NCBI GenBank assembly: GCA_028274465.1
Contig: CM051455.1
Location: forward strand, 90,900,365 to 90,964,364
DNA: 64,000 nt
Direction: 5' to 3'
From: Plantago ovata
Lineage: Eukaryota > Streptophyta > Magnoliopsida > Lamiales > Plantaginaceae
A program made the translations under genes and the position numbers. The notes beneath the pieces were generated by a model. The model had not been told where the DNA came from and did no database searches. It saw only the letters and a list, made by a program, of their open reading frames with translations. Shown one piece after another: positions 33,907 to 45,574 of this stretch; positions within the stretch are counted from its first letter, which is position 1; each line of letters opens with the position of its first letter.

Positions 33907-34656
33907 ACGGCTAAGAAATTAGTTATGTGTTCTTTCTTTCGAACAAGAACAAGTCTTGACACCAGAAACAATCAAACTTGTTTACTGCAAAGTATTCAAA
34001 GTTTTGTTTCTTAGATTACTTGTTGTAGCTGAATAAGTTATAATCAAGTCATCTCATCCCAAACATCTCTAACTGAAAATACACCCTTTCAAGCGTGAAA
34101 TTCAGGGGGAACTTAATCGAGCATAGAGTTTCTTATTAAAAGTCCCAAGTTTGGTGGAGAACCAGGTTTCGTTCTCTAGTTAGGTTGCAAACAAAGCAAG
34201 TGTGCTGTGGTTTCTATTTGAATCGCTCTAGATAGGTGTTGTAAGGAACCTCAAACTTGTCTTAGTGGATTCAGTCTTAGAAAGGACAAAGTGGATTAGT
34301 TGAGAGTTTACGCCACTCTCAGATACCACTATAAAAGTGTTTGTGTGATTTACTTACTGCATTTAGTTTTCAGCAAAGCATATCTATCTGTACACAGTTA
34401 CTCTGTTCACTTGCTGAAACTATCACTTACTGACAAAACACTTATTGTATCAAAGACGTCCGCTCTCTGATTTTAAGTATCAACAAAACTCGTTACTGAA
34501 AAGTAACTTGCGCTTGCTGAGAAAGTTAAGTATCAGCAAACTCATTACTGAAAAGTAATAAGTCCTTGCTGAGAAAGTTTTTAAACGATGAAAGTTTGAA
34601 AAGACTATTCACCCCCCCCCCCCCTAGTCTTTTCTTGTTGTTTAAAGGGACCAACA
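33907..34656 (+). repeat. B3 5' LTR, right part
   Basis: Continuation of the SIRE-like LTR after element A, ending CCAACA. Contains the hairpins GTTACT-GAAA-AGTAAC (34492-34507) and ATTACT-GAAA-AGTAAT (34544-34559) and a C homopolymer (34612-34624). Confidence 0.92.
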
Positions 34657-34658
34657 AG

Positions 34659-34670
34659 TGGTAACAGAGC
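34659..34670 (+). promoter_or_regulatory. B3 primer binding site (initiator tRNA-Met)
   Basis: TGGTAACAGAGC, one mismatch to TGGTATCAGAGC, two bases after the LTR end. Confidence 0.82.
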
Positions 34671-34768
34671 TGGAGGTTCTTTAACCTTCAGCACTGAACC
34701 TAGATCCCCTTAGGTGCTTTCCGTAAATCTCTCTCACTTGATCAGTTTGGTAGTCTTTTGCTGACAGG

Positions 34769-35723
34769 ATGTCTTTAGGAGACGCTCCCTTGCTGAAGCT
34801 GGAAAACTACAAAAAATGGCGAAACAACATGATGCTACATCTTGAGGCCATTAGTGATGAGATGGTTACTGTCATTAATGATGGACCTATCAAAATCACT
34901 AAGATTGAGAAAAGCTTTCCTCACAAAACCACGGATCCTACTGGTAAGAAAACTATCTTAGGAGACCCGGTTGACACCGTCATTCCAAAACCAAGAGAGG
35001 AATGGACTTCCGACGAAGCCAAGAGATTCCGTCTTGATGGCCGAGCAAGAAACATCATCATTCGATCAACTCCAGATACTATACAGTGCAAACTGTGGGG
35101 TGCCAAAACTGCTAAGGAAGCTTGGAAAATGGTTCAAGATCTTTGTGCTGGATCTGACAAAACCAAGGAAAACAAACTCGAAGTGCTGAAGTTAAAGTTC
35201 CAGATTCACAACTCTAGTTATTGAGATGGCAGCCTTGGGTGTTGGAAATCTTTATTCAGATTCTGAGAAGGTGAAGACCATCATCAGAAGTCTGAACCAA
35301 GAATGGATCCACACTCAGAACTTCTAGTACAATCAAGGAATGCCAGACATCACACCAAAAGAGTTGTTCTCTCATCTTGCTACTGTCAACTACGAGACAA
35401 AGCAAAGAGAAAATGTGTTTGCTGAAAAATCGCAAAACATTGCTCTTGCTGCAAAGCCGTCATCTTCTGAAAAGAAGAATGATAAAGAGCCTGCTGATGA
35501 AAATGCTTTAGTTGTTAAAAACATGAAGAAATTCATCAGTAAGGAACTTGAAAGGCGAAAAGCAAAAGAGAAGCTGAAAAAGCATCTTGGTAACAACTAC
35601 CATAAGTACAAGAATGAGACTAGCTCGCTGAACAAGCAAGCTCATCAAGCAAACTCATCAGAAGAACCAGCAGTTGGAAATGATCTCTGCTTTTACTGCA
35701 AAAATCCTGGACAATTCAAAGCA
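34769..35723 (+). pseudogene. gag: B3 gag, N-terminal part, broken and truncated
   Basis: SIRE-like gag with an intact start (ATG 34769) and 151 open codons to 35224. A deletion of about 47 bp relative to B1, between repeated TTCAG/TTCCAG contexts near 35206, shifts the frame. A second open stretch (35340-35720) reaches the zinc knuckle CFYCKNPGQFK, where the His is Gln. It then fuses abruptly to element C LTR sequence at about 35724. The rest of gag up to 58794 is deleted or displaced. Confidence 0.85.
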
Positions 35724-36355
35724 TACTTTTTCTTATCGATTTGGAGCTTGTGAGATCGCGATTCTTCGGAGATTGACAACCTTTGGTAACATTGTATCTC
35801 AGCTTTTTTCTATTTATATTTATATATCTTTCAACATGTTTTCATTCAATCTTGCTATGATTTCTGTTGATTGCATGACAGCTATGAGTAGCTAAATCTA
35901 TTGTTGGTGATAGTATGTGATTTCTTAGCGAAGGGTTAATAATTATGCTGATGGCGGTAAAGCGAATCAGACTTAGAGTTATTGTTTTATTTCTTTGATC
36001 TAACTAAGCCCTCTATCTTCGTAGTGTTGAATAAAACGAAACACATTGGACAATTCATGATCAAAGATCTCTATGCAAAACGATCGGGTACTTCATGCAT
36101 GATTATTAACCCACTATGCTTGCAATGATCATACTATCACTAACATCCATTATCTTGATAAGAAAAACCTGTGCTAAGTCGTCTGTTGATTTTATATTAT
36201 AAGTTAGATTAGATAAAGCTAGTTATAGTCCTTAGAGATCGACACTCGAGGTTATTTTACTGCTACACTACGGTTTTTGTTGTAGTTGTGAATTGCCTTT
36301 GGCTTAAAAATAAATTTATTTGATTAATTAGAATCTGACAAATTCCGGTTCATCA
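35724..36355 (+). repeat. Element C 5' LTR remnant
   Basis: Right-hand 630 bp of a family-1 LTR, ending GTTCATCA. The U3 part with palindromes and TATA is missing, so this copy lacks its own promoter. The junction with B3 gag sits at a shared GCATAC-like stretch (35720-35726). Confidence 0.88.
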
Positions 36356-36358
36356 AAT

Positions 36359-36376
36359 TCGCGCCGTTGCCGGGGA
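36359..36376 (+). promoter_or_regulatory. Element C primer binding site (tRNA-Asp, one mismatch)
   Basis: TCGCGCCGTTGCCGGGGA, one base different from the F site. Confidence 0.85.
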
Positions 36377-36657
36377 CTATACTCCTTTTTTTGTTTAGCT
36401 TTTATATATTTTCAGTATTCAATTCCTAGTTTTAGTAGTTTTTATTTTTTCTATTTAATCTCTCTGATACTCCTTTCTTAGCTTGTTACAGATAGTGTAT
36501 GCGAAGTACATGATCTAGGGGAACACCGCCTGCTGAATCAATTGCTGAAATCGTCTACCACCAAAGAAGGCGACTACTTCGACGACGTGAACTAGAGGAA
36601 ATAGAGGATGCCGATTTCTCTGAATCTCTACACAGTCTTTTTAAGGAAATCGTCTTA

Positions 36658-38669
36658 ATGGCAGAAGCTAGACCACTGAAAGCATGGGTTCAACCCTCCA
36701 AGGATCGTATGAGGGGACCGGCGATTGTTCATTCGCCTGCAACTCGAGATCTGGAAATCAAAAGCCACGCGTTTCAACAATTTCCGAGGTTCTATGGCTT
36801 AGCAAGGGAAGATGTGATGGGGTACTTGCACGATATCGATGATTTCGTCAACCAACTCCCACGACCCGGAGCTAAAATAACAACGGATGAGTTGAGAATG
36901 AAGGTTTTTGCTATGGGGCTTGGCGACAGAGTCAAGTCATGGTTGAGTTCTCTACCGGCGGGCTCGCTGGACACTTGGGAGAAGGTTTTTTCAGCATTCA
37001 TGGAGAAATACATCCCTCACACCTTGACTACCGCGCTTAAGGCGCAAATCACTGGGTTCAAACAAGACTATGATGAGACCATCTACACCGCGTTTGAGAG
37101 GTTCCAAGACCTCATGAACAAGTGCCCTCACCATGGTTTTGAGCTCTCGGATCTTGTCCAACACTTCTACAATGGACTGGCCTTCGAGAACCAACAAGTG
37201 GTGGATTTCCAATGCCGTGGCAATATTTGGGAGGAAACCGCGGAAGCCGTCTGGGCAGTTTTCGAAAGGCTTGCTAAGGGTTCGCAATTCAAGAATCTAA
37301 GATCAATGGTTAGGAGACGTGGACCTGAAGCTCCGCCTACTCAAGAGCCCCCTATGTATGGGGGGAATGGGGATCGATTCGAGTGTTTTACCAATGAGTT
37401 GAAACAAGTCCTCAAGAACTCCGCATGAACAGCTATGTGAAACGAAGTTTGCCGAATATGCAAGAAATATGGGCATGGAGCTCATATGTGTAGATCGGAG
37501 CTTGCATATGATGATGGCAATTGGATTCAAGGAGGCGAAGAGGAAGCATTTGCTACGGAATTTGGTACTCAAGAAGCTATCTACGGACAAGATGGTAGGA
37601 ATCCTCGAGGTGGATTTTGGAGAAGAGGGTTCCGGAACAATCAAGGATATGCACCGGCTAGCCAAACTTATGGCCCTAACCAAGACCGTAGTAGGCTTAA
37701 CTATGGTAATGATCACTGCGAAAATCTCGCTCCCAAAGTTTTCTTAAGCGTTATGATGGTCGCTCCCAAAGTTTTCTTAAGCGTTATGAGAACTTGCAAA
37801 AGATGGTTGATCACACCCAAAGTTTTCTTAAGCGTTATGAAGAAGATTCTGAAAAGACTAGGGCGAGGCTTGATCGATTGGAAGAGAGCACTAGGCTTGC
37901 CCATCAAAAGATGCAAGAGTTGATTGACCGTGGAGCAAGTAGGGAGCAAGGGAAGTTGCCTAGCAACACTGAAAACTCTATGTCCATTACCTTGGTGGGT
38001 GATCTTCCTGTTGAAATCACCATCAAGAAGGTTGCTAAGTGTGAGCGTTGCAAGGATGAAGAACCCCCACTAGCCAAGGAAGGAGAGAAGGACCTTGGTT
38101 CTGATCAGAGTGAAGAGGAGCAAGAGGATCCCGAGCCAATCCCTCAAAGTTTCGATGTTAAGGTCGGGATTGGCGAACTTGAAGATATTCGTGCTACGCT
38201 AGATACAGGATCTTACTCTAATGTGCTCCCAATTAATGTGTTCGAAAAGAGTAGCATTGGAAAACTATATGAGCATAAGTCTATTGTGCAATTGGCGGAT
38301 GGATCATTTGTGAGACCCGAAGGCGTTGTTAAGAACGTATTGGTTAAGATTGGTGAAGCATCCGTGTACACCAACTTTGTAGTTATGCCGGCGTCTACAC
38401 CTGGGATGGGGGATGTTGTTCTCTTGGGGCGAACGTTCTTGACTAAGCTACGCTCCGTGATAGACATCTACCGCAGGACTTGCACCATTGAGGTGGATGG
38501 AAAGCGGCATGTGTTGCGAGCCATATCTGATCCAAATATTCACTTCAATGCTTCTCACACCATTAACTACTTTGGTCTTGCTGTCTATGTTCATTCTTAC
38601 TCACAGGTTCGTGGCATGAGGAGGAGATCCATGAAGGGGAAGTCTAGTACCCTCAAGAAGAAGAGCTAG
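36658..38669 (+). pseudogene. gag: Element C gag-protease
   Basis: A gag core (retrotransposon gag family) runs open from ATG 36658 to TGA 37429-37431. A second TGA lies at 37441-37443 in the same frame. The CCHC knuckle (CRICKKYGHGAHMC) is at 37450-37491. The frame continues to 37923 but is overtaken by the next frame (37794-38669), which carries a coiled-coil-like linker and an aspartic protease with DTGS at 38202-38213. A 24-bp segment occurs three times at 37732-37839, at the frame change, and is single in F, so the triplication probably broke the frame. A full copy would encode gag fused to protease and nothing more. Confidence 0.88.
37732..37839 (+). repeat. Local triplication of a 24-bp segment in gag-protease
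   Basis: Identical 24-bp copies at 37732-37755, 37765-37788 and 37816-37839 with different short spacers. Element F has one copy at the corresponding place (about 1143-1166, minus). Confidence 0.85.
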
Positions 38670-39829
38670 GAGCAAGAAGAAGTCGAGTCAAGGACTATAA
38701 ACAATGGCGCTATCCGGGAGGCAACCCCGAGTTTTTATCGCTTTTTTACCGCTTTATTGCATGCATTCATACATTGAACAATTTGCTTTTCTTATGTGAA
38801 TTTGTTCGTCTCTGTGTCGTTTGTGCTTATGTTTATGTTTGAGTGAACTTTTTCGAGTGTTTTTCATAAGAAGAATGGTTTACGGGGATAAAAAACTGCG
38901 TTTTTTCGAAAAATTCGTCTCCCCACCTCTGGACGTGGGGGCGAATCGCCCACCATGGGGGGCGAATCGCCCCGCACGGCCAGAAAGCTTCGCGCTCTCT
39001 GGACGTGAGGGGCGATTCGCCCCACACACGGGGCGACTCGCCCCGCACAATCTGAGGAGATGAAAAACGGGATTCACCCCCTTTTTCCTCATTTCTCCAT
39101 CATCTACACACTTTTACTCCTAAAAATCCAAAAAAATCAAAATTTCTTTAATCTTTCATAAAATCTTCATTACTCTCCATCAAATTGTGTGTTCTTTTGC
39201 TTCAATCGAAGCCCATTACGTGCTCTTTCTTTTCATCCGAACAAATCTCTTCCTAGTTCATTCATTCGTCGGATCTGAGGAAATCTCATATGAACCCTAA
39301 TTTTTCAAATTTGGGGTTTTTTTGATTTATGCTTCAATTAAGCTTATATGATGTATGGGTTGATGATTTGTGTGATTAGAAACGTTATTCACTATCAATT
39401 GCATGTTCAATTATGCTTGGTTTGATGGTTTGAGAATTTTGCCTACTAGATGTCTATGTCTGAAGGTGCAATGCTTCTTTTCCTTCCATTCCATGTTTAA
39501 GGTTTTGTTTGTTGATGTGATAATGATGGGCATGATGGTAGAATGCATGATTGTTTGAGGATTTATGTTGATAGATTTTTGGTACTATGGTATGAATTGA
39601 GCCTTATGATTTAAGGCTATTTGTTGTCTAGCGCGAGAATAATGCGATATGTACATGTCGAAGTTATATTGGTATGTTGCATGTTGGTTCTAAAGGTAGC
39701 TAGACTAGACGTGGAGGTTTTGAGGAGTTCGATTGTTGTAGTTATCACTCGTGTGTTTCACTCTTGCATTCGCATATGCATAAGTCTGTTTTGTATCATA
39801 CAAGATACTAATTGCTGTTTGTAGGAACC
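38670..39829 (+). other. Element C spacer between protease and ORF2
   Basis: 1.16 kb without a credible gene. A cluster of GGGGCGA-N-TCGCCCC palindromes occupies 38931-39052, as at 1-95 in F. The remainder is AT-rich with no motif I recognise. Confidence 0.65.
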
Positions 39830-40067
39830 ATGCCTCCACGAGACAAGAAGAAAGCTGGCTCGTCCAAGAGCAAGAAGGGTAAGGGGGTAGCATCAAGCTC
39901 CCAACCTTCCCACGAGCTTTTCGAATTATCTCTTGCCGCAATCGACGTCCGACATAGGCTCGAAGTGGAGCTAGCTCAAGGTGGGCGATCAATTATATCG
40001 AACAGAAGGATAGACATTACGGATGGACTAGCTCACAGGCCAGGTTACAAGACGCTCTCCCGTCTGG
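39830..40067 (+). pseudogene. Element C ORF2, N-terminal part (plant transposon-protein-like)
   Basis: Opens with ATG 39830 and a Lys/Ser-rich N-terminus, interrupted by D after 79 codons. The later part (55087 on) is in another frame once D and one TCTGG are removed, so a one-base indel also exists near the junction. See the right-hand part for identity. Confidence 0.6.
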
Positions 40068-41357
40068 TGATGAATGTGTATTTTACACTTTCATTCGAGT
40101 CTTTTTCACCTATTTTAGCTATCCTCTATGTTAATTTAGCTATATTTTAATGCATTTTATTAGAATAGTGTCACGTTTCCCTTTAGATTTTATTTTACAG
40201 GTTTTGGTTGAAATTCGAAGATTTCCGGGCAATTATATTGAAGTTGACAAGGAATTGGTGTTCCAGAAGCCTATTTGGAGTGTCTGAAGGTTTCCTGATA
40301 GGATTTGAAGTCTAGGGGCCGAATCTGGAGGTTAGAAGGCTACTAGAAGTCAGAAACCGAGTCCGAAAAGGGGAAGAAATCTAAAAACGCGTCGAAAACG
40401 CGGAATTCCGCGAAAAATCCACCGGGCGAACCGCCGCACAGCCGGGGCGAACCGCCCGGTGTGTGGGGCGAACCGCCCCACAGTATTTCGGGGCCTATAT
40501 ATAGTTGCTCAGTTTTCTCCGAAAATCATATCTTTCCAAACCTACTTTCTCACCTCTCTCTATAGTTTTAGGTAGGAACTTCCCGGGGCCTGTCCTGGGA
40601 GTTCTGTAGCTTAGGGGATACTTTTTCATAGCAGATTGGAGCTCGTAGGATCGCAATTCTTCGGAGATTGACAACCTTCGGTAACTTGTATCTTACAGTT
40701 TAATCTAGTTATTTTATATATCTTTCAATATGTTTTCTTCTATGATTTCTGTTGATTGCATGCCTATTATGAGTAGCTAAACTTATCATTGGTGGTAGTA
40801 TGTGAATTCTTAGCGAAGGGAAGATAATCATGCTAATGGCTATATCACGCATTATACTCCGTGTCATTGCTTTATTTCGTTGATCAGGCACAACCTAAAT
40901 TCTCGTATGTTGTATTAATTATTATGCACAATCGGACACTTGTCGACCATCAGACCAATTATCTTCGTAGTGTTGAATAATTACGGAACACATTAGGACA
41001 ATAGTGATTGACTTGTCAGACCAATTATCTTCGTAGTGCTTAATATTTGCAACAGGACACTAGATTGATTCAAAGATCTCCATGCAAGACCGAGGAATTT
41101 ATGCATGATTATCGACCCGTTATGTTAAGAAGGACCATACTATCACCAATCTCCATTATCTGCTAGAAATCCCCTTTTGCTATCTGTCTGTTGTTTTATA
41201 TTCTCTTGTTAAATAGATAAAGCTAGTTATAGTCCTGAGAGAACGACACTCCAGTCATTCTACTGCTACACTACGGTTTTCGTTGTAGTTGTGGATTGCC
41301 TTTGGCTAATTACAAATTTATTTGCTTGAATTCGGAGCACGACATCCGCGTTCATCA
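40068..41357 (+). repeat. Element D 5' LTR (first rendering)
   Basis: 1290 bp, TGATGAATG...GTTCATCA, preceded by TCTGG (40063-40067). Palindromes GGGGCGAACCGCCCC-type at 40427-40485, TATA box CTATATATAG at 40495-40504. Confidence 0.9.
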
Positions 41358-41360
41358 AAT

Positions 41361-41378
41361 TGGCGCCGTTGTCGGGGA
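41361..41378 (+). promoter_or_regulatory. Element D primer binding site (first rendering)
   Basis: TGGCGCCGTTGTCGGGGA here, one C-to-T from the exact site. The second rendering (46860-46877) has the exact tRNA-Asp complement. Confidence 0.85.
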
Positions 41379-41610
41379 CTATACTCCTTTTTTCTATTTA
41401 ATTTGTTTATATTTTCAGCTTTAGATTCCTAATTCTACTAGTTTTAGTTTTCCTTCTTAATCTCTCTCTGATACTGCTTTCCTAGTCTATTTCTAATTCC
41501 CCTTTCCTAGCCTTAGTAGTATTCGATATCTAGAATTATTCTCGATTTTTCGAAATTTCTAACGAGGCTAATTTTTAGTTTTGAGTTACTCCTGATACAG
41601 ATTTCCAGGT

Positions 41611-42924
41611 ATGACGGCCTTAAAAGCCCGCTTGACACCGACGTTCTCGCAAGTCAGGAGGGGGTCAGCTATATACTTGGAAGAAGAGTTATCGGGGTAC
41701 GAGGTAACAAGCACCATAGTGAGAAGGATACCAAGGTTCGAAGAAGGAGAGGATATGAATCCAATAAGCTTCATCAGGTCCTATGAAGAGGAAGTAGCAA
41801 AAGTTCCAGCAAAGGGGTTCACCGAGGATCAATTATGCAGGAAATTATTTCCTTTTGCTTTGGGATATAAACCGAGGATATGGATAGCAAGGTTAGCACC
41901 AGGATCACTGAAGACCTGGAGCCAAGTAGTAGAGGAGTTCTTGGCACGTTTCATGCCTTACCATGAGACGATTGCACTATGGAATCGGATCGAATACTTC
42001 AAGCAAGGAGAATACGAGCGGTTCTGTGACACCTATGAACGATTTGAGCTGTATAAACGTGAGTGCCCCCACCACCGTTTCGACGACGGGGAACAGATCT
42101 GGTTTTTTGTTGGAGGACTACGAGATGAAGTTAGGCTTCAAATAGATGGGATATGTGGAGGTTTAGAAGAATGTACGGTTGAAGAGGCAGTGAAGGTCTT
42201 TCAAACGTACGCCAATGGATCCGCACAATCCGAGAAAATAATGTCGAATGAAGTCGCCAACATATACTCAAATCAAGACGAAACTGACGGATTATACGAA
42301 GGCTATTCTGAGGACGAAGACATCAGTGAGGAGGAGGAACTTGCGTTTTACGCAGGAATTAAAGCCATTGAGAGTGTCTTCGAGGTAGCACACGCAGGGC
42401 AGGCTGAGAATAATCTTCGCATTGAAAAGGCTTTTGAAGCGATCGAAGTAACTGAGCAACTTATCAAAGAGCTTAGCCTACTGAAGTGTGGAAGGTGCGG
42501 TAAAGAAGTCGAGGATACCCCACAGGAAGTAGTGAGCAAACCACCCGAGGTGAGGAGCGAATCACCCCCCGACTCCAAGGAACCGGACAATCCTAGTCCT
42601 GCCGATGAGACATCTGAAGCTGATCCCGAGCAACCTCCAGCTGCTGCTACCGACGAAAATGAGTGCGAAGAGGTGAATCTACTGCTCCGAGGAGGCAAGA
42701 TGACCAAAATTCCTAACTTTGTACGTCCTAAGCGGGTGGAATCTACTGAGATCGATAATAAAGGGGCGAGCACAGAACAAGAGGTTGGCGGAAGTTGAAA
42801 ATAACCACAAGAAGTTCCGAAAGGGAATGATGAACCAAGACCATCTGTAATAGACATAGATGATGAAGAAGTCGAGGTAGGAACTGGTACGCCAGGAGGA
42901 CTTCACAAATCTTCCAATCCATAT
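41611..42924 (+). CDS. gag: Element D gag (first rendering, best frame)
   Basis: Open from ATG 41611 to 42798 (395 codons). Retrotransposon gag core (residues about 30-215, with ARLAPGSLKTW and ECPHHRF blocks), then an acidic linker and a CGRCGKE segment near residue 293. The stop at 42796-42798 arises from local sequence differences from the second rendering (48285-48300), which reads on toward protease, so the true ORF is probably continuous into protease. About 255 bp lie between PBS and ATG. Confidence 0.85.
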
Positions 42925-43893
42925 GTGCCTCCGAAGCCACATGTGCCATACCCGAGTCGGATCAAACCAGCTAAGAAGGATATTCAAGATTCACCCCTAT
43001 TCCAACAACTGTCAAAGGTGGAAGTCAATGTGCGCCTCTTAGAGTTAATCCAGAATATTCCAGCTTATACGAAATTCTTTCGTGAGATCAAGAACAAAAG
43101 GATTACTTCAGGGAAGGAAGTGAATGGGGTTGAAACGGTCAACTCGATGGCCAGATTGCCCATGAAGAAAAAGGATCCTGGCAGCTTCATCATCGACATC
43201 GCCTTAGGGAATGGACGAACTACGCAGGCAATGCTTGACTTAGGAGCTAGCATTAACTTAATACCGTATTCGGTATACGAGGCACTGGAACTCGGAGAGT
43301 TGACACCAACTGATATGGTGGTCCAAATGGCATACCAAAGTGTGAAGAGGCCAGTCGGGATAATAGAAGACATCCTTGTGAAAGTGGACAAATTGATAAT
43401 TCCAGCTGATTTTGTTGTAATGAAGTCCGCGGACAAGGGAAAGAGCCATATCCGTGAGCACGTAGTACTACTTGGGAGACCATTCATGGAAACTACCAAC
43501 ACATGCCTTGAACTTAAGGGCAAGAAAATAACCATGGAGGTAATGGGCGAAAAGATTGAGTTGGTAGGATGTAGCATCAGAGATAAGGAAATTGCGGAGG
43601 AGTTAAAATTTGTCGATTACTACGAATCCGTAATTCCCGAATTTCATCATAGCCATGGCAATCGCGAACCACTTGAGGAAGCACTAACAATGCAAGCTGA
43701 GACGTGCTACATGACCGAAGAAGCAAGGGAACTAGTCGAAATAATGGATAGCACCCCAGAAATTCCCACAGGAGAAGAGGTACTTGAACCTTTAGATGAA
43801 GAAGAAGAAGAAAGTGGGTTTCCTGAAGAACCTAGCTTAGAGTTGAAACCGCTTCCTGCGCACCTCAAGTATGTGTACTTGGGAGAAAATTAG
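42925..43893 (+). CDS. Element D protease region (first rendering)
   Basis: 322 open codons. An Athila-type aspartic protease with active site LDLGAS at about residues 102-107, then the characteristic downstream block (LLGRPFM). It ends at TAG 43891-43893. The listed start is only the first ATG in frame; the domain belongs to the gag-protease-pol polyprotein. Confidence 0.85.
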   Translation: MPPKPHVPYPSRIKPAKKDIQDSPLFQQLSKVEVNVRLLELIQNIPAYTKFFREIKNKRITSGKEVNGVETVNSMARLPMKKKDPGSFIIDIALGNGRTTQAMLDLGASINLIPYSVYEALELGELTPTDMVVQMAYQSVKRPVGIIEDILVKVDKLIIPADFVVMKSADKGKSHIREHVVLLGRPFMETTNTCLELKGKKITMEVMGEKIELVGCSIRDKEIAEELKFVDYYESVIPEFHHSHGNREPLEEALTMQAETCYMTEEARELVEIMDSTPEIPTGEEVLEPLDEEEEESGFPEEPSLELKPLPAHLKYVYLGEN

Positions 43894-43913
43894 AAAAAGC
43901 CTGTGATTGTCTC

Positions 43914-45467
43914 CTCACATCTCTCCGACAATGAAGCAGGTAAGCTGATTGAAGTATTGAAGGAAAATTCCGCAGCTATAGGAGGGGGGCAGCGATATCA
44001 AAGGAATTAGCCCTACGAGATGCGTTCACACAACATCACTTTAGAACAAGATGCCAAACTTGTTAGGCACCTCAGCGAAGGATAAATCCAGCAATGCAAG
44101 AGGTGGTAAAAAGGAAGTGATCAAGTTGCTAGATGCTGATATGATTTACCCCATTCCAGAAGTCGATGGGTGAGCCCGGTACATGTAGTTCCTAAGAAAT
44201 CAGGAGTCACGGTGGAAGAGAATGGAAGGGAGAATTGGTACCGGTAGGAAGACCACTGGATGGCGGATGTGCATGACTACAGAAGATTAAAATGCCGCCA
44301 CTAAAAAAGACAACTTTCCCTTACCTTTATAATGACATGCTAAACCGCCTTGCGCGGCGGAAGTTCTATTGTTTTCTGATGGTTTATCAGGTTTCTACCA
44401 GATTCCGATTGCACCGGAGGATCAGGAGAAGACGACATTCACTTGCCCATCGGAACATTGCCTATAGGAGGATGCATTTGGATTATGGCAATGCTCCCGC
44501 CACTTTTCAAAGTGCTGATTCCCCTTTTCTCGGACATGGTAACTAATTTGTTGAAGTTTTCATGGATGATTTTTTCCGTTTTGGTGATTCATTTGATGAA
44601 TGCTTGGAAGATTAGATCTATTTTCGAAAAGGGCATTGAATGCAACTTGACCTTAAGCTGGGAGAGAGTCATTAGATTGGTTTAGAGAGGCAATTGTCTA
44701 GGAACATGTAGTTTCGAAGAGGTATTGAGGTAGACAAAGAGAAGATAGAAATCATTGAAAAAACTTCCCCCACCTACTTGCTGAAAGAATTGCAATCTTT
44801 TCTGGCCATGAGGTTGTCATAGGAGGTTTTGAAAGATTTTCGAAAATTGCTAAAAACCTCTAAGTAGGCTTGCTGCTAAAGATGTGGTTTCCATTCTACT
44901 AAGATGCATAGTTCTTTTAATAACCTTGAGGAAAAGCTTTTTTCGGACCCATTTTGTGGTGCCGACTGAACTGGAATCTTCCTTTCGAAATTAATGTGTG
45001 AAGGCTTCGATTTGTGCTATGGGGTCTGTGTTATGCCAAAATGTTGATAAGCAAGTATCGTGTTTGATTTGGCTATGTTAGTAAGACTATAGACTCCGCG
45101 CAGGTTATTATACAACAACTAAAAGGAATGTTAGGCTGTAGTCTTGCTTACAAAAGTTTGAGGTCTTATTTAATGGGGACATCCTGTGAATGTCCATACT
45201 GATAGGCTGCTTTGAGACATTTGATAGCGAAGCAAGATTCTAAGCTAGAAAATCCGTGGGGCCCTTTTGCTGCAAGAACGTTGATTTTGACCATAGTAGA
45301 TAAGCTGGTAGGGAGAATTTAGTAGCAGATCCATTTATCTAAATACCTAAATCCATGTTGATACGATACCCATTAATGAAGACCTCCCTGATGAGGCTAA
45401 GAGGAGCCCATGTATCGGATATTGTAAAATATTTAGCTATGAAAATTTGCCCACTAACTTTTCAGCT
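43914..45467 (+). pseudogene. pol: Element D RT/RNase H (first rendering, error-ridden)
   Basis: Homologous to 49402-50977 but scrambled by tens of one-base insertions and deletions, so no frame stays open beyond about 85 codons. The density of errors rises toward the gap at 45468, as expected of an unpolished contig end rather than of natural decay. Confidence 0.8.
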
Positions 45468-45567
45468 NNNNNNNNNNNNNNNNNNNNNNNNNNNNNNNNN
45501 NNNNNNNNNNNNNNNNNNNNNNNNNNNNNNNNNNNNNNNNNNNNNNNNNNNNNNNNNNNNNNNNNNN
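45468..45567. other. Assembly gap (100 N)
   Basis: Exactly 100 N between two overlapping renderings of element D. Given the overlap, the true gap is probably absent and the real sequence shorter by about 5.5 kb. Confidence 0.97.
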
Positions 45568-45574
45568 CGTCTGG

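Larger units (their letters stand above)
40061..45467 (+). other. Duplicate rendering of element D 5' half (unmerged contig end)
   Basis: Collinear with 45568-50977 (5407 against 5410 bp), including the same 7 bp of host sequence (CGTCTGG) before the LTR. Only one right-hand target site (55082) exists. Small indels pile up toward the gap in this copy (from about 43970 on) and just after the gap in the other. It is best read as the same DNA present twice. Features below in this interval are therefore not extra genes. Confidence 0.88.

Noticed and set aside
39053..39829. Possible host gene promoter or exon
   Set aside because: It lies between two ORFs of element C and is AT-rich, with no ORF or splice pattern that I can support.
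43065..43577. 170-codon antisense ORF over the D protease, identical at 48554-49066
   Set aside because: It is a shadow of the protease frame. The two copies are one sequence rendered twice, so identity is not conservation.
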